NCBI GenBank assembly: GCA_017508825.1
Contig: JAFWRC010000003.1
Location: 1 to 32,055 of the forward strand
Origin: Lachnospiraceae bacterium
GTDB lineage: Bacteria; Bacillota; Clostridia; Lachnospirales; Lachnospiraceae
Direction of reading: 5' to 3'
Length of the DNA stretch: 32,055 nt
This document shows, piece by piece, positions 1-9,108 of this stretch. How positions within the stretch are numbered: the stretch's first letter is position 1; the number at the start of each line of letters is the position of its first letter. Under the pieces are notes generated by a model, which was given only the letters and a program-made list of their open reading frames with translations, was not told the origin of the DNA and ran no database searches. The translations under genes were made by a program, and so were the position numbers.

Positions 1-690
1 GACATGGAGCAGCTGCAGCTTGATCCCGAAGATCGGGAACGTATTCAGATATTCTATGGTAGAAAGCATATGGCTGCGGTCTTCTCCGGGCAGGCCCAGG
101 ATCACATGTACGATCACAGGGATCTGCATCTGATGCAGCAGGTGTACGGCATCCTCAAAAACGGAGTTTTCATAGCCGCGGCGGATATACTGTATGGTCT
201 CGGGGTGAATGGTCTGCAGTCCCAGTTCGATCCAGAGAGATTTCTCGGGAAATGCGGCGTGCACTTCCCCCAGTATCTCACAGATCTCGGGATCGAGACA
301 GTCCGGACGCGTGGCAATGGAGATCCCCACCACTTCTTCGTCGGACAATGCAGAAAGATAGCAGGCCCGTAAGTAGTCCGGGTCGCCATAGGTATTGGTA
401 TAGGGCTGGAAATAAGCAATAAACTTATGCCCGTTATATTTTTCGTGGATTCGTTCTTTGCCCTCTTCGAGCTGGGCGCTCAGATCGGTACTGCCCGAAC
501 CGGCCGCAGCAAATTCACCGCTGCCGCCGGCGGAACAGAAGATACAACCGTCCGAATGGATCGTGCCGTCGCGCACGGGGCAGGTACAGCCGATATTCAC
601 GGCAATCTTGTATACCTTCTCCCCGTAAACGCGCTTGCAGTATTCATCAAATGCATAATAGGGCTTGCTGCCCCATTTCACAGCTTCCAT
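1..690 (-). CDS. Radical SAM protein, TIGR01212/YhcC-like (3' end outside window)
   Basis: The minus strand stays open from ATG at 690 to the window edge, giving 230 codons with no stop, so the C-terminus is missing. Residues 37-52 hold three cysteines spaced C-x11-C-x2-C (C37, C49, C52) within a CPVRDGT segment, the pattern of the YhcC/YtqA-type radical SAM family. These would ligate a [4Fe-4S] cluster that cleaves S-adenosylmethionine. Further features are ELGLQTIHPET and HVILGLPGEDR, which match later strands of a radical SAM barrel. Family members have been linked to tRNA modification, but the substrate cannot be read from this sequence. The start codon directly follows the malic enzyme stop (TAAATG), so the two genes are probably cotranscribed and translationally coupled. 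The family call is confident; the function is not. Confidence 0.88.
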   Translation of the reverse strand, partial: MEAVKWGSKPYYAFDEYCKRVYGEKVYKIAVNIGCTCPVRDGTIHSDGCIFCSAGGSGEFAAAGSGSTDLSAQLEEGKERIHEKYNGHKFIAYFQPYTNTYGDPDYLRACYLSALSDEEVVGISIATRPDCLDPEICEILGEVHAAFPEKSLWIELGLQTIHPETIQYIRRGYENSVFEDAVHLLHQMQIPVIVHVILGLPGEDRSHMLSTIEYLNTFPIFGIKLQLLHV

Positions 691-1842
691 TTATTTGATC
701 TGTGCCATAACTGCCTTTGCCACGACATCCGCTACCTGCGGGTGGAAAGCTTCCGGCAGAATGTGTTCTTCATCCAGTTCATCTTCGGAGATAAGACCTG
801 CGATCGCATAAGCGGCAGCCATTTTCATCTCTTCGGTGATCTGTTTTGCACGGCCTTCCAGAGCACCGCGGAAGATACCCGGGAATGCGACTACGTTATT
901 GACCTGGTTCGGGAAATCGCTGCGGCCGGTACCGATGATACGTGCACCTGCTTCTTTTGCGATATCCGGCATGATCTCCGGTACCGGATTCGCCATGGCA
1001 AAGATGATGGCATCCTTGTTCATGCTGCGTACCATATCGGCGGTTACGATGCCCGGCGCGGATACGCCGATGAAGATGTCAGCGCCCACCAGAGCGTCAC
1101 CCATGGTACCGCTGATGTTTTCCGGATTGGTCAGAGCGACCATCTTTTCCTGCATCCAGTTTAAGTTCTTTGCATCTTTGGAGATGACACCCTTGCTGTT
1201 GCAGAGGATGATATTCTTGAAACCGTAGCTTAAGAGCAGCTTAGTGATCGCTACACCGGCAGCGCCGGCGCCGCTGACAACTACCTTGCAGTCTGCTGCT
1301 TCCTTCTTTACTACCTTCAATGCATTGATCAGGGCAGCCAGTACCACGATGGCGGTACCATGCTGGTCATCATGGAATACCGGGATGTCCAGGGTTTCCT
1401 TCAGTCTTTCCTCGATCTCAAAGCAGCGCGGTGCGCTGATGTCTTCCAGATTGATGCCGCCGTAGCCCGGAGCCAGCCATGTTACGGCCTTGATGATCTC
1501 TTCGGTATCCTGGGTGTCCAGGCAGATCGGTACGGCATTTACACCGCCGAACTCCTTGAACAGTACGGCCTTGCCTTCCATAACCGGCATAGCGGCCTTC
1601 GGGCCGATGTTGCCAAGGCCCAGTACGGCGCTGCCGTCGGAAACGACCAGGATCGTATTGGATTTGATCGTGTATTTGTAAGCTGCTTCGGGATCTTTCG
1701 CGATCACCTTGCAGGGCTCGGCTACACCCGGGGTATAAGCCAGAGCCAGATCTTCTGCTGTCTTTACGGAAGCTTTGGCAGTGGTGTTCAGCTTGCCCTT
1801 CCATTCTTCGTGTAACTGTAATGCTTTTTCAGCGTTTGTCAT
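691..1842 (-). CDS. Malic enzyme, NAD(P)-dependent, short bacterial type
   Basis: This 383-aa protein oxidatively decarboxylates L-malate to pyruvate and CO2 with reduction of NAD(P)+ in the cytosol. Its length matches the short bacterial malic enzymes, which lack a phosphotransacetylase tail. Visible sites are the catalytic Tyr36 in YTPGVAEPC, the Lys91 region ([12 protein letters not shown]), metal ligands Glu133-Asp134 in [16 protein letters not shown] with Asp158/Asp159, and the dinucleotide loop GAGAAG at 191-196. The sequence does not decide NAD versus NADP preference. AAAGGAGAG lies just upstream of the ATG at 1842. The gene is divergent from rho and leads a two-gene unit with the radical SAM gene. 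Confidence 0.95.
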   Translation of the reverse strand: MTNAEKALQLHEEWKGKLNTTAKASVKTAEDLALAYTPGVAEPCKVIAKDPEAAYKYTIKSNTILVVSDGSAVLGLGNIGPKAAMPVMEGKAVLFKEFGGVNAVPICLDTQDTEEIIKAVTWLAPGYGGINLEDISAPRCFEIEERLKETLDIPVFHDDQHGTAIVVLAALINALKVVKKEAADCKVVVSGAGAAGVAITKLLLSYGFKNIILCNSKGVISKDAKNLNWMQEKMVALTNPENISGTMGDALVGADIFIGVSAPGIVTADMVRSMNKDAIIFAMANPVPEIMPDIAKEAGARIIGTGRSDFPNQVNNVVAFPGIFRGALEGRAKQITEEMKMAAAYAIAGLISEDELDEEHILPEAFHPQVADVVAKAVMAQIK

Positions 1843-1876
1843 GATGGTACTCTCCTTTTATACTTAATTAATTCGT

Positions 1877-1905
1877 AGTTTATCATCATGTGTTGAAAAG
1901 CACAA
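1877..1905 (-). promoter_or_regulatory. Candidate sigma-A promoter of the malic enzyme gene
   Basis: Read on the minus strand, TTGTGC (1905-1900) and TAAACT (1882-1877) are 17 bp apart, about 35 bp upstream of the malic enzyme start. Matches to consensus are moderate. There is no experimental support. Confidence 0.42.
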
Positions 1906-1914
1906 GAAAACTAT

Positions 1915-1942
1915 TTGCTTTTTCTGAAAAATAGTGTATAAT
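1915..1942 (+). promoter_or_regulatory. rho: Candidate sigma-A promoter of rho
   Basis: TTGCTT (1915-1920) is followed after 16 bp by a perfect TATAAT (1937-1942). This predicts a leader of roughly 130 nt before the rho start. The -35 elements of the rho and malic enzyme promoters lie close together, back to back. Confidence 0.6.
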
Positions 1943-2078
1943 CGTTCCCGTAGCAGTCATAAAAAGCAATCGTGGACATTTCGTTAAGGAATCCCATTTA
2001 CTGATTTAGCACAGAAGAATATTGTTACAAAGAAATCAATAAGCGTGTATTATATTTATTTTTTTGGGAGGTTTTATT

Positions 2079-3536
2079 ATGGCAAATGCGGCAGACATGA
2101 GAAAACGTTACGAGGGTATTCCTCTGACGGATCTCAAGGGCATGGCTAAGTTTCGCGGCATCAAGTGTACTTCTACCATGAAGAAGGCCGAGCTCGTTGA
2201 AGCAATGCTGGCCAAAGATGAAGAAGAGAATAAAGCGGCTGAGAAGGAAGCGGCATCCGCACAGGTAAAGGAAGAGGCGAAGCCGGCTCCGGTCAAAGAA
2301 GAAGCAAAGACAGCACCGAAGGCTGCGGAAGAGGACAAGGGCGATAAGGGAGAGCGCAAGAAAGCTTTTGATGTGGATGCGTTGGATGAGCAGCAGATCA
2401 AAGAGCTGGACAGCGGACAGACGGTCAACGGCATCCTGGAAGTAATGCAGGACGGGTTCGGCTTTATCCGCTGTGAAAATTTCCTGCCGGGCGTGAACGA
2501 TGTGTATGTGGCACCCAGCCAGATCCGCCGGTTCGCGTTAAAGACCGGTGATATCCTGACCGGCAATACCAAGGTCAAGACAGAGAAGGAAAAATTCCGC
2601 GCGCTTCTGTATCTGACCAGTGTGAACGGTTATGCGCCGGAGACGACACCGAGCCGATTGAATTTTGAAGATATGACACCGGTTTTCCCGGACAAGAAGA
2701 TCAAACTGGAGCGTCCGGGTGCACCGGTATCCATGCGTATCATGGATCTGATCAGCCCGATCGGCAAGGGACAGCGAGGTATGATCGTGGCGCAGCCGAA
2801 GGCAGGTAAGACGACACTGCTGAAGGATGTGGCAAAGTCCATTAAGTTCGCCAACCCGGATATGCATATGATCATCCTGCTGATCGACGAGCGTCCGGAG
2901 GAAGTAACGGATATGAAGGAAGAGGTCGGCGGAGACGGCGTGGAAGTCATCTACTCGACCTTTGATGAGACACCGGAGCATCATAAGCGTGTTGCCGAAA
3001 TGGTGGTAGAACGCGCGAGACGCCTTGTGGAGTATAAGAAGGATGTCATCATCCTGCTGGATTCCATTACCCGTCTGACCCGTGCATACAACCAGGTGGT
3101 TCCGCCCAGCGGACGTACGCTTTCCGGTGGTCTGGATCCTGCGGCGATGCATCCGCCCAAGAGATTTTTCGGCGCGGCGCGTAATATGCGGGAAGGCGGC
3201 AGCTTAACGATCTTGGCAACTGCGCTGGTAGACACCGGCAGCAAGATGGACGATGTGGTATACGAAGAATTCAAGGGTACCGGTAACATGGAACTGGTAC
3301 TGGACCGCAAGCTTTCCGAGAGACGGATCTTCCCGGCCATCGATATTCCGAAATCCAGCACACGTCGTGAGGACCTGCTGCTGACACCGGAAGAGATGGA
3401 AGCAATCAGCATCATCCGCAAAGCAATCAATGGTGTGCGACCGGATGATTCCGTAGACAAGATCATCGATATGTTTGCAAAGACCCACAGCAACAAAGAA
3501 TTTGTGCAGATGATCCAAAAGACGCGATTCTATTAA
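2079..3536 (+). CDS. rho: Transcription termination factor Rho
   Basis: This 485-aa protein is the hexameric RNA-dependent ATPase that ends transcription at Rho-dependent sites. Residues 1-45 form the N-terminal Rho helical domain. A Lys/Glu/Ala-rich linker follows at about 46-105, as in many Gram-positive Rho proteins. Next come the cold-shock-like RNA-binding domain (VNGILEVMQDGFGFIR) and the ATPase domain, with Walker A AQPKAGKTT at 238-246, Walker B DVIILLDSITRLTRAYN, and an R-loop region containing FKGTGNMELVLDRKL. A TTG in frame 15 bp upstream is rejected as start because GGGAGG (2066-2071) is spaced 7 nt before the ATG at 2079. The downstream order rpmE, DUF1385, prmC, prfA is common in Clostridia. 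Confidence 0.98.
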   Translation: MANAADMRKRYEGIPLTDLKGMAKFRGIKCTSTMKKAELVEAMLAKDEEENKAAEKEAASAQVKEEAKPAPVKEEAKTAPKAAEEDKGDKGERKKAFDVDALDEQQIKELDSGQTVNGILEVMQDGFGFIRCENFLPGVNDVYVAPSQIRRFALKTGDILTGNTKVKTEKEKFRALLYLTSVNGYAPETTPSRLNFEDMTPVFPDKKIKLERPGAPVSMRIMDLISPIGKGQRGMIVAQPKAGKTTLLKDVAKSIKFANPDMHMIILLIDERPEEVTDMKEEVGGDGVEVIYSTFDETPEHHKRVAEMVVERARRLVEYKKDVIILLDSITRLTRAYNQVVPPSGRTLSGGLDPAAMHPPKRFFGAARNMREGGSLTILATALVDTGSKMDDVVYEEFKGTGNMELVLDRKLSERRIFPAIDIPKSSTRREDLLLTPEEMEAISIIRKAINGVRPDDSVDKIIDMFAKTHSNKEFVQMIQKTRFY

Positions 3537-3665
3537 AAGAAAAATATACTTGCAATCACAGCGGAATTGTGATACATTTTAGAAGTTGTTGTAAACATGG
3601 AAGGTTCCACACACGTATAAAGAAATAACCTTGTTTATTCGTGAGGTGGAAAGAAGGAGTGTAAA

Positions 3666-3875
3666 ATGAGAGAAGGAATCCATCCTGAGTATTATCAGGC
3701 AACCGTAACCTGCAACTGCGGAAACACTTTTGTGACCGGTTCTACAAAGTCTGAGATCCACGTAGAAATCTGCTCCAAGTGCCATCCGTTCTACACCGGC
3801 CAGCAGAAAGCTACCCAGGCTCGCGGTCGTGTAGATAAGTTCAACAAGAAGTACGGTGTAGCTGCAAACAAGTAG
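3666..3875 (+). CDS. rpmE: Large ribosomal subunit protein bL31, zinc-binding type
   Basis: This 69-aa ribosomal protein sits on the 50S central protuberance and helps bridge to the 30S. It is the zinc-containing (C+) form, with Cys16, Cys18, Cys36 and Cys39 in a CxC and CxxC arrangement. The typical opening [10 protein letters not shown] and the [11 protein letters not shown] end are present, and the length is normal. AAGGAG lies shortly before the ATG. A very strong terminator follows directly, so rpmE is probably expressed at a higher level than the genes behind it. Confidence 0.98.
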   Translation: MREGIHPEYYQATVTCNCGNTFVTGSTKSEIHVEICSKCHPFYTGQQKATQARGRVDKFNKKYGVAANK

Positions 3876-3896
3876 GTTTTGTATTTGCAAATTGAG

Positions 3897-3931
3897 AAGT
3901 TGGGATAGGAGAACCCTGTCCCAACTTTTTT
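3897..3931 (+). terminator. Intrinsic terminator/attenuator behind rpmE
   Basis: AAGTTGGGA (3897-3905) pairs with TCCCAACTT (3919-3927). The stem extends inward by TAGG/CCTG (one T-G wobble) to 13 bp, closing an AGAAC loop. Six T residues (3926-3931) follow. Only 12 bases separate it from the ribosome binding site of the next gene. Confidence 0.92.
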
Positions 3932-3952
3932 CGTATCTGTACAGGAGTTTTT

Positions 3953-5026
3953 ATGGCAAAGAAGAAAAAAACAGTCTATTCCGGGATCGGCGGCCAGGCC
4001 GTACTGGAAGGCGTGATGATGCGTAACAAGCAGGAATATGCGGTGGCGGTACGCAAGCCGGACGGCACCATTGATGTGACGCTGAAGCAGTCAAAGGGCA
4101 ACCCGGACAGCATCCTGCGCAAGATCCCGTTCATCCGGGGCATCTTCAATTTTGTGGATTCCCTGGTGCTGGGAATGGACATTTTAACCTATTCCGCCGA
4201 TGCGAGCGGGGATGAGAGCGAAGAAGAAAACGGCATTCTGGAGAAGATCTTCCACGAGAAGGCAGACGATGTGGCTATGGGGATCACGGTGCTTTTATCC
4301 ATCGCCTTTGCGATCCTTTTGTTTATGGTGCTGCCGTATGCGGTATCGGAGATCCTCGGGAAATATATCCGTAACCATTCCCTGGTGCTGCTGATCGAAG
4401 GGGTGCTGCGCATCCTGGTCTTTCTGATCTATGTGGCGAGCATCGCGCTGATGAAGGACATCCGCAGGCTGTATCAGTATCATGGCGCGGAACATAAATG
4501 CATCAACTGCATCGAATCGGGACGGCCGCTGACCGTGAAGAACGTGAAGCGTTCCACGCGATTCCATAAGCGCTGCGGCACCAGTTTCCTGATCCTGGTG
4601 GTACTGATCGGGATCGTGCTCTGCTTCTTTATACAGACGGATGTGGTATGGAAGCGTATGGCGCTGCGTATCGCGCTGGTGCCGGTAATCGCGGGCATAT
4701 CCTATGAACTTTTAAAACTGGCCGGTACCAAGGAGAGCATCCTGCTGGATATCATCTCGGCTCCCGGGCTGTGGCTGCAGCGCGTGACCACCAAAGAGCC
4801 GGACGATGAGATGATCGAAGTGGCGATCGCTTCCGTGGAAGCGGTATTTGACTGGGAAAGTTTCCAGAAGAAGCATTTCAAGACCAAGACTGTTAAGAAG
4901 AAACGGATCGAGGCGGACGGCCGTGAAGTGGAGACCGGAGAGGAAACGCTGGAGATCAGCGTACTTGAGGTGGAAGAGATGCTGGCAAGGATACGGAAAG
5001 AAAACGGCGGGGATGACGGCGAATGA
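3953..5026 (+). CDS. DUF1385 (YqhQ-like) membrane protein
   Basis: This 357-aa integral membrane protein belongs to the DUF1385 family (Bacillus YqhQ), whose function is not established. The N-terminal IGGQAVLEGVMMRN segment is typical. Four hydrophobic segments are visible: two between about residues 104 and 166, and two between about 205 and 260. Between the pairs lies the family signature YHGAEHK at 176-182 with Cys183 and Cys186 just after it. The C-terminal ~100 residues are charged and probably cytosolic. AGGAG at 3943-3947 sets the start. The stop overlaps the prmC start (ATGA), so the two are translationally coupled. The position between rpmE and prmC is conserved in many Clostridia. 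Confidence 0.93.
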   Translation: MAKKKKTVYSGIGGQAVLEGVMMRNKQEYAVAVRKPDGTIDVTLKQSKGNPDSILRKIPFIRGIFNFVDSLVLGMDILTYSADASGDESEEENGILEKIFHEKADDVAMGITVLLSIAFAILLFMVLPYAVSEILGKYIRNHSLVLLIEGVLRILVFLIYVASIALMKDIRRLYQYHGAEHKCINCIESGRPLTVKNVKRSTRFHKRCGTSFLILVVLIGIVLCFFIQTDVVWKRMALRIALVPVIAGISYELLKLAGTKESILLDIISAPGLWLQRVTTKEPDDEMIEVAIASVEAVFDWESFQKKHFKTKTVKKKRIEADGREVETGEETLEISVLEVEEMLARIRKENGGDDGE

Positions 5027-5874
5027 GCGGCATCACTTATCGTGAGGCATACCTGCAGGGCAGGGAGCAGCTGCTGGCGGCAGAAGTGCCGGAAGCGGAA
5101 CAGAATGCAAGACTTCTGCTGGAGTATGTCTGTAAAACAGACCGACAGGCAATGCTGCTGGCGCCGGAACGTGTTCTGAGCGCGGAGGAAGAGACGCAGT
5201 ACCGGGAAGTGACCGCGAAGCGCGCGCAGAGAATCCCGCTGCAGCATATCACCGGCTCACAGTACTTTATGGGACTGGAGTTTGCGGTGGATAAGCGTGT
5301 GCTGGTGCCGCGGCCGGATACGGAGATCCTGGTGGAAGAGGTGCTGAAAGACGGCGCCATCGGCGCAAAGGTCCTGGATCTGTGCACGGGAAGCGGATGC
5401 ATACTGCTGAGCATCTTAAAGTATGCCAATTCTGCATGCGGCATCGGAACGGATCTGTCGGAGGATGCGCTTGCGGTAGCGCAGGCGAATGCCGGCCGGC
5501 TGGAAATCCCGGCAGTGTTTTACCGGGGGGATCTGTTCGCGGCATTGCCGGAGACGGAAAAGGGTTATGATATCATCGTATCCAATCCGCCCTATATCGA
5601 GACGGCGGAGATCGATATCCTGATGCCGGAGGTGCGGGAGCACGATCCGTATATGGCGCTGGACGGCGGCGCGGACGGTCTGGATTTCTACCGCAGGATC
5701 ATCGCGGAGACACCGGCGTATTTTGCAGCGGAAGGGCGTTTGTATCTGGAGATCGGATGCGCGCAGGCCCGGGTTGTGGAAACGCTGATGCAGGAGCAGG
5801 GCTACACAGAGATCCATACGGTGAAGGACTACGCCGGGCTCGACAGAGTGGTTGTTGGTGTATACAGCAAGTAA
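5023..5874 (+). CDS. prmC: Peptide chain release factor N5-glutamine methyltransferase
   Basis: This 283-aa enzyme methylates the glutamine of the GGQ motif in release factors RF1 and RF2 using S-adenosylmethionine. An N-terminal helical domain (about 1-85) precedes a Rossmann-type methyltransferase. That domain has the SAM-binding VLDLCTGSGC at 117-126 and the catalytic NPPY at 188-191, which binds the substrate glutamine. The start overlaps the DUF1385 stop by four bases. Its substrate gene prfA follows after about 80 bases, the usual pairing. Confidence 0.97.
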   Translation: MSGITYREAYLQGREQLLAAEVPEAEQNARLLLEYVCKTDRQAMLLAPERVLSAEEETQYREVTAKRAQRIPLQHITGSQYFMGLEFAVDKRVLVPRPDTEILVEEVLKDGAIGAKVLDLCTGSGCILLSILKYANSACGIGTDLSEDALAVAQANAGRLEIPAVFYRGDLFAALPETEKGYDIIVSNPPYIETAEIDILMPEVREHDPYMALDGGADGLDFYRRIIAETPAYFAAEGRLYLEIGCAQARVVETLMQEQGYTEIHTVKDYAGLDRVVVGVYSK

Positions 5875-5956
5875 ATTTAATCCCGGCTTCCTTTTGAGAA
5901 AAAGCCAGGTTACGAAATGACGATAGATGTAAACAGTATTAAGTGAGGGTAATAAC

Positions 5957-7033
5957 ATGTTTGACAAATTAGAGGACTTATTAAGACGATTTGAGGAAAT
6001 CTTAAACGAGCTCTCGGAGCCGGGGGTGGCAAACGATGCCAAGCGGTTCCAGAGGCTGATGAAGGAGCAGAGTGATCTGACACCGATCGTGGAAGCTTAC
6101 AAGGCATACAAGAAAGCCACGCAGGATGCGGAAGATGCGGTGTCCATGCTGGAAGAGGAAAAAGATCCGGAAATGCGCGAGATGCTCAAAGAGGAGTATA
6201 ACGAAGCGAAAAAGCAGATCGCGGAGCTGGAGCAGAAACTCAAGATCCTGCTGCTGCCCAAGGACCCGAACGATGACAAGAACGTGATCGTGGAGATCCG
6301 CGCGGGCGCCGGCGGGGACGAGGCGGCGCTGTTTGCGGCAGAGCTGTACCGTATGTATGCGCATTATATCGAGAGCCGCCGCTGGAAGCTGGAACTGGTG
6401 AACGCGGACGAGACCGGCATTGGCGGTATGAAGGAAGCAGAGTTTATGGTAAGCGGTGCGGGCGCATACTCCGTACTGAAGTATGAAAGCGGCGTACACC
6501 GTGTGCAGCGTGTGCCGAAGACCGAGACCGGCGGGCGCATCCATACATCCACGGTAACGGTAGCTGTGATGCCGGAAGCAGAGGATGTGGATGTGGTGAT
6601 CGACGACAAAGACATCCGTATCGACGTGATGCGTGCATCCGGAAACGGCGGGCAGTGTGTCAATACCACGGACTCGGCGGTGCGTCTGACACATTATCCC
6701 ACCGGTATCGTGATCTATTCCCAGACGGAGAAATCGCAGATCCAGAACCGGGAAAAGGCGTTTGCGCTGCTGCGCGCCAAGCTCTATGACCTGGAGCTGC
6801 AGAAAGCCCATGATGCGGAGGCGGATATGCGACGCAGCCAGATCGGTACGGGGGACCGTTCCGAAAAGATCCGTACTTACAATTTCCCGCAGGGACGTGT
6901 GACGGATCACCGCATCGGACTGACGCTGTACAAGATCGATAACGTGATGAACGGCGATCTGCAGGAGATCCTGGATGCGTGTACGACAGCCGACCAGGCG
7001 GCAAAGCTTCTTAAGATGGGCGAGAGCGCATAA
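5957..7033 (+). CDS. prfA: Peptide chain release factor 1
   Basis: This 358-aa RF1 recognises UAA and UAG and triggers release of the finished peptide. The GGQ tripeptide at 231-233 (SGNGGQCVN) enters the peptidyl transferase centre and is the target of PrmC. The stop-codon-reading P-x-T motif is PKT at 187-189 ([14 protein letters not shown]), which marks RF1 rather than RF2 (SPF). The N-terminal helical domain and the C-terminal [18 protein letters not shown] segment are intact, and the length is normal. GTGAGGG precedes the ATG. Confidence 0.98.
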   Translation: MFDKLEDLLRRFEEILNELSEPGVANDAKRFQRLMKEQSDLTPIVEAYKAYKKATQDAEDAVSMLEEEKDPEMREMLKEEYNEAKKQIAELEQKLKILLLPKDPNDDKNVIVEIRAGAGGDEAALFAAELYRMYAHYIESRRWKLELVNADETGIGGMKEAEFMVSGAGAYSVLKYESGVHRVQRVPKTETGGRIHTSTVTVAVMPEAEDVDVVIDDKDIRIDVMRASGNGGQCVNTTDSAVRLTHYPTGIVIYSQTEKSQIQNREKAFALLRAKLYDLELQKAHDAEADMRRSQIGTGDRSEKIRTYNFPQGRVTDHRIGLTLYKIDNVMNGDLQEILDACTTADQAAKLLKMGESA

Positions 7034-7049
7034 ACAGGAAAACGGTGAG

Positions 7050-7967
7050 ATGAGTGATAAGAATCGTTTGGAATTGATCCGGGATATCTTATTTGTGATC
7101 GGCGGCATCTGTCTGATCGTGGGGGCGGTTATCCTGGGAAAGGGCGTCGTGGATGACATGCGGACCAAGCACCAGCAGGAGGAGCTGCATGCCCTGATGA
7201 GTCAGGCTGCATCGGAACGGACGCTTTCGAAACCTGTCGTTTCCGCCGAAACGCCCAAGGAACAGCCGGCGGATCCCGAGAAGCCGCAGGATGCAGAGAA
7301 GCCGGAAGAGGAGATGGTGCCGGTAGAGGAATACATCGAAACACCGACATCGATGCTGCCGGAGTATGCCATGCTGTATGATCTGAATCCGGATATCATC
7401 GGCTGGCTTCGGATCGAGGGGACACGGATTGATTATCCGGTGATGCAGACGCCGGCGGACAAGTGGCACTATCTGCGCCGGGATTTTTACGGACACAATA
7501 ATACCAACGGCTGCCTTTTTGCGGATCCCCAATCGGAAGTGGGCGTCGGAAAGCTCTCTTACGGATACGAGGATGGCGTGGCGCCGGGGACCAATCTGAT
7601 GATCTTCGGGCATCACATGCGCAGTAAGGAGATGTTCGGTGAACTGGATCTGTATGCGCAGAAAGCGTACGGGACAGCGCATCCGGTGATCTGTTTTGAC
7701 AGCCTGTATGAGCACAGGGAGTATGCGGTGATGGCGGCCTTCCGTGCCGAGGTCTACTATGTGGATCAGGACGCATTTAAGTATTACCAGTTCTTTCAGG
7801 CAGAGAACGAGGAACAGTTCCGGTATTTTTATGACAACGTCAAAGCGCTGTCTTTGTATGATACCGGGGTGACGGCAGAGTTCGGAGACGAGCTGATCAC
7901 ACTGATCACCTGTGATAATTCATCGGAATACGGCCGGTTCGTAGTGGTCGGAAAAAGAACTCAATAA
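7050..7967 (+). CDS. Class B sortase (SrtB-type transpeptidase)
   Basis: This 305-aa membrane-anchored cysteine transpeptidase would join surface proteins to the cell wall. Residues 11-30 form an N-terminal membrane anchor, followed by a Pro/Glu-rich stalk (about 65-100). The sortase B core starts near LNPDIIGWLRIEGTRIDYPV. The catalytic residues are His188 (FGHHM), Cys288 (LITLITCDN) and Arg296 (EYGRF). I chose the ATG at 7050 because AGGA at 7037-7040 precedes it and translation then opens directly on the anchor; a longer reading would overlap prfA. It follows prfA by 16 bases. No LPxTG- or NPQTN-type substrate is encoded nearby, so the target protein is elsewhere. Confidence 0.93.
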   Translation: MSDKNRLELIRDILFVIGGICLIVGAVILGKGVVDDMRTKHQQEELHALMSQAASERTLSKPVVSAETPKEQPADPEKPQDAEKPEEEMVPVEEYIETPTSMLPEYAMLYDLNPDIIGWLRIEGTRIDYPVMQTPADKWHYLRRDFYGHNNTNGCLFADPQSEVGVGKLSYGYEDGVAPGTNLMIFGHHMRSKEMFGELDLYAQKAYGTAHPVICFDSLYEHREYAVMAAFRAEVYYVDQDAFKYYQFFQAENEEQFRYFYDNVKALSLYDTGVTAEFGDELITLITCDNSSEYGRFVVVGKRTQ

Positions 7968-8001
7968 AAGAATTTTATAAAAAAACTGATAAAGACGTAA
8001 G

Positions 8002-8937
8002 TTACAGACGGGCCAAAGATATGCCATAGGGATTGAGCGCATCCCTGTGGCTTTTTTTGATGATCTCGCGGTACTGCGTAGGGGTGCAGCCCATGTATTT
8101 TTTGAAGATCTTGTTGTAGTAACTGGCGTTGTGGAAACCGACTGCCCTGGAGAGCGTCTGGATGGAGTCGGCAGATGCGTCTGCGCGCTGCATGCGCCGG
8201 GCTGACTCGAAGACGCGGTAGATCAGCAGGTGGTCAAAGGGCGCCTCTTTGGTGGTGCGTTTGAAACAGCGGCAGCACTCGCTCTTGCTGACATGGATGC
8301 TCTCGGCGATATGGTCCAGGGTTATGGCATCCCGGTAGCGTTCCTGGATGAACAGGATGGCGTTTTTGACACGCTCCTCATCGAGCAGGGCGCGCACGGC
8401 TACCTGACGCTGGGCAAAAGCATCCTTTTCCAGTAGCTGCAGCCACAGACGGCAGAGCATACCTTTGGTCTCCAGTTCGTACCCGTATTCTTTTTTCAGA
8501 TTGGCATCCAGGATGGCATCCACACATTCCAGGCCGCGCCGGCCGTAGGCATCGCTGCGGTCCAGCACTACATGGGTAAAGTCGGTATTCATGATGAGCG
8601 GTGAAAAATATTTTGCCGACAGAAAGGAGCCGTCTTCAAACAGATAGGACGGGTGAAAGAGCGTGGAAAGGATCACGCATTTTTCGGTATTGGCCGGACG
8701 GATGGAATGCAGCCGGTTCTGGTTGATCCAGATGGCAGCCCCGGCGGGAACCAGCACTTCTTCTTCCCCGACGGTAAAGACCGCCTGGCCTTCCCGGACC
8801 AGATCGATCTCCATCTCATCATGCCACTGGGGGCGCACGCGCTCCATAAACATGCCGGAGAAGTCAATATAATACACACCGATCGGATAATCGGTGTTGG
8901 TATGTTCAAAATAGTCTTCAAAGATCTCTGCAGCCAT
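8002..8937 (-). CDS. AraC-family transcriptional regulator with cupin sensor domain
   Basis: This 311-aa regulator has an N-terminal cupin-like domain (about 15-150), visible in RPQWHDEMEIDLVREGQAVF and VPAGAAIWINQNRLHSI. Its C-terminal double helix-turn-helix DNA-binding domain spans about 195-295 (LDHIAESIHVSKSECCRCFKR, then RAVGFHNASYYNKIFKKYMG and TPTQYR). Cupin-AraC proteins of this kind usually sense sugars and control carbohydrate genes. It is divergent from the diguanylate cyclase and the GH5/GH3 genes, which are plausible targets. The last ~16 residues are encoded by sequence that also forms the sortase operon terminator. GGGG runs precede the ATG at 8937. Confidence 0.92.
   Translation of the reverse strand: MAAEIFEDYFEHTNTDYPIGVYYIDFSGMFMERVRPQWHDEMEIDLVREGQAVFTVGEEEVLVPAGAAIWINQNRLHSIRPANTEKCVILSTLFHPSYLFEDGSFLSAKYFSPLIMNTDFTHVVLDRSDAYGRRGLECVDAILDANLKKEYGYELETKGMLCRLWLQLLEKDAFAQRQVAVRALLDEERVKNAILFIQERYRDAITLDHIAESIHVSKSECCRCFKRTTKEAPFDHLLIYRVFESARRMQRADASADSIQTLSRAVGFHNASYYNKIFKKYMGCTPTQYREIIKKSHRDALNPYGISLARL
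8023..8058 (+). terminator. Intrinsic terminator of the prfA-sortase operon, inside the araC 3' end
   Basis: GCCATAGGGAT (8023-8033) pairs with ATCCCTGTGGC (8041-8051) over 11 bp with one T-G wobble. The loop is seven bases and seven T residues follow (8052-8058). It stops plus-strand transcription but lies inside the coding sequence of the convergent AraC-type gene. Confidence 0.88.
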
Positions 8938-9036
8938 GCCCCCAAGCCCCTGAATAAATGATCATCTCTCAAAAAAAGCATACCATGGATCGCGCCTGAT
9001 TTCAATTTAATACTTGTTCCCAAAAGCCGCAGAACA

Positions 9037-9045
9037 TGATATACT
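9037..9045 (+). promoter_or_regulatory. Candidate extended -10 promoter for the diguanylate cyclase operon
   Basis: TGA-TATACT (9037-9045) fits an extended -10 element. No good -35 is present at 17 bp, though TTGTTC lies 20 bp upstream. It is about 64 bp before the start at 9109. Confidence 0.4.
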
Positions 9046-9108
9046 TATAGTCGGGTGTTTATTCTTATCTGTAGTAAGTATGGCTTTTGAGCGGCACGGG
9101 GGATTGCT

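Noticed and set aside
427-1815. Long plus-strand open frames opposite the radical SAM and malic enzyme genes
   Set aside because: They are antisense shadows without ribosome binding sites; the minus-strand proteins carry clear family motifs.
2064-2078. TTG as an upstream start for rho
   Set aside because: It precedes and overlaps the GGGAGG ribosome binding site that serves the ATG at 2079.
3555-3577. ATCACA/TGTGAT hairpin behind rho as a terminator
   Set aside because: Only 6 bp and AT-rich, with a broken T-tract. It is too weak to call.
3601-3632. AAGGTT/AACCTT dyad ahead of rpmE as an L31 autoregulatory leader
   Set aside because: The stem is short with a 20-base interior, and I cannot match it to a known ribosomal leader from memory. 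A covariance-model search would decide.
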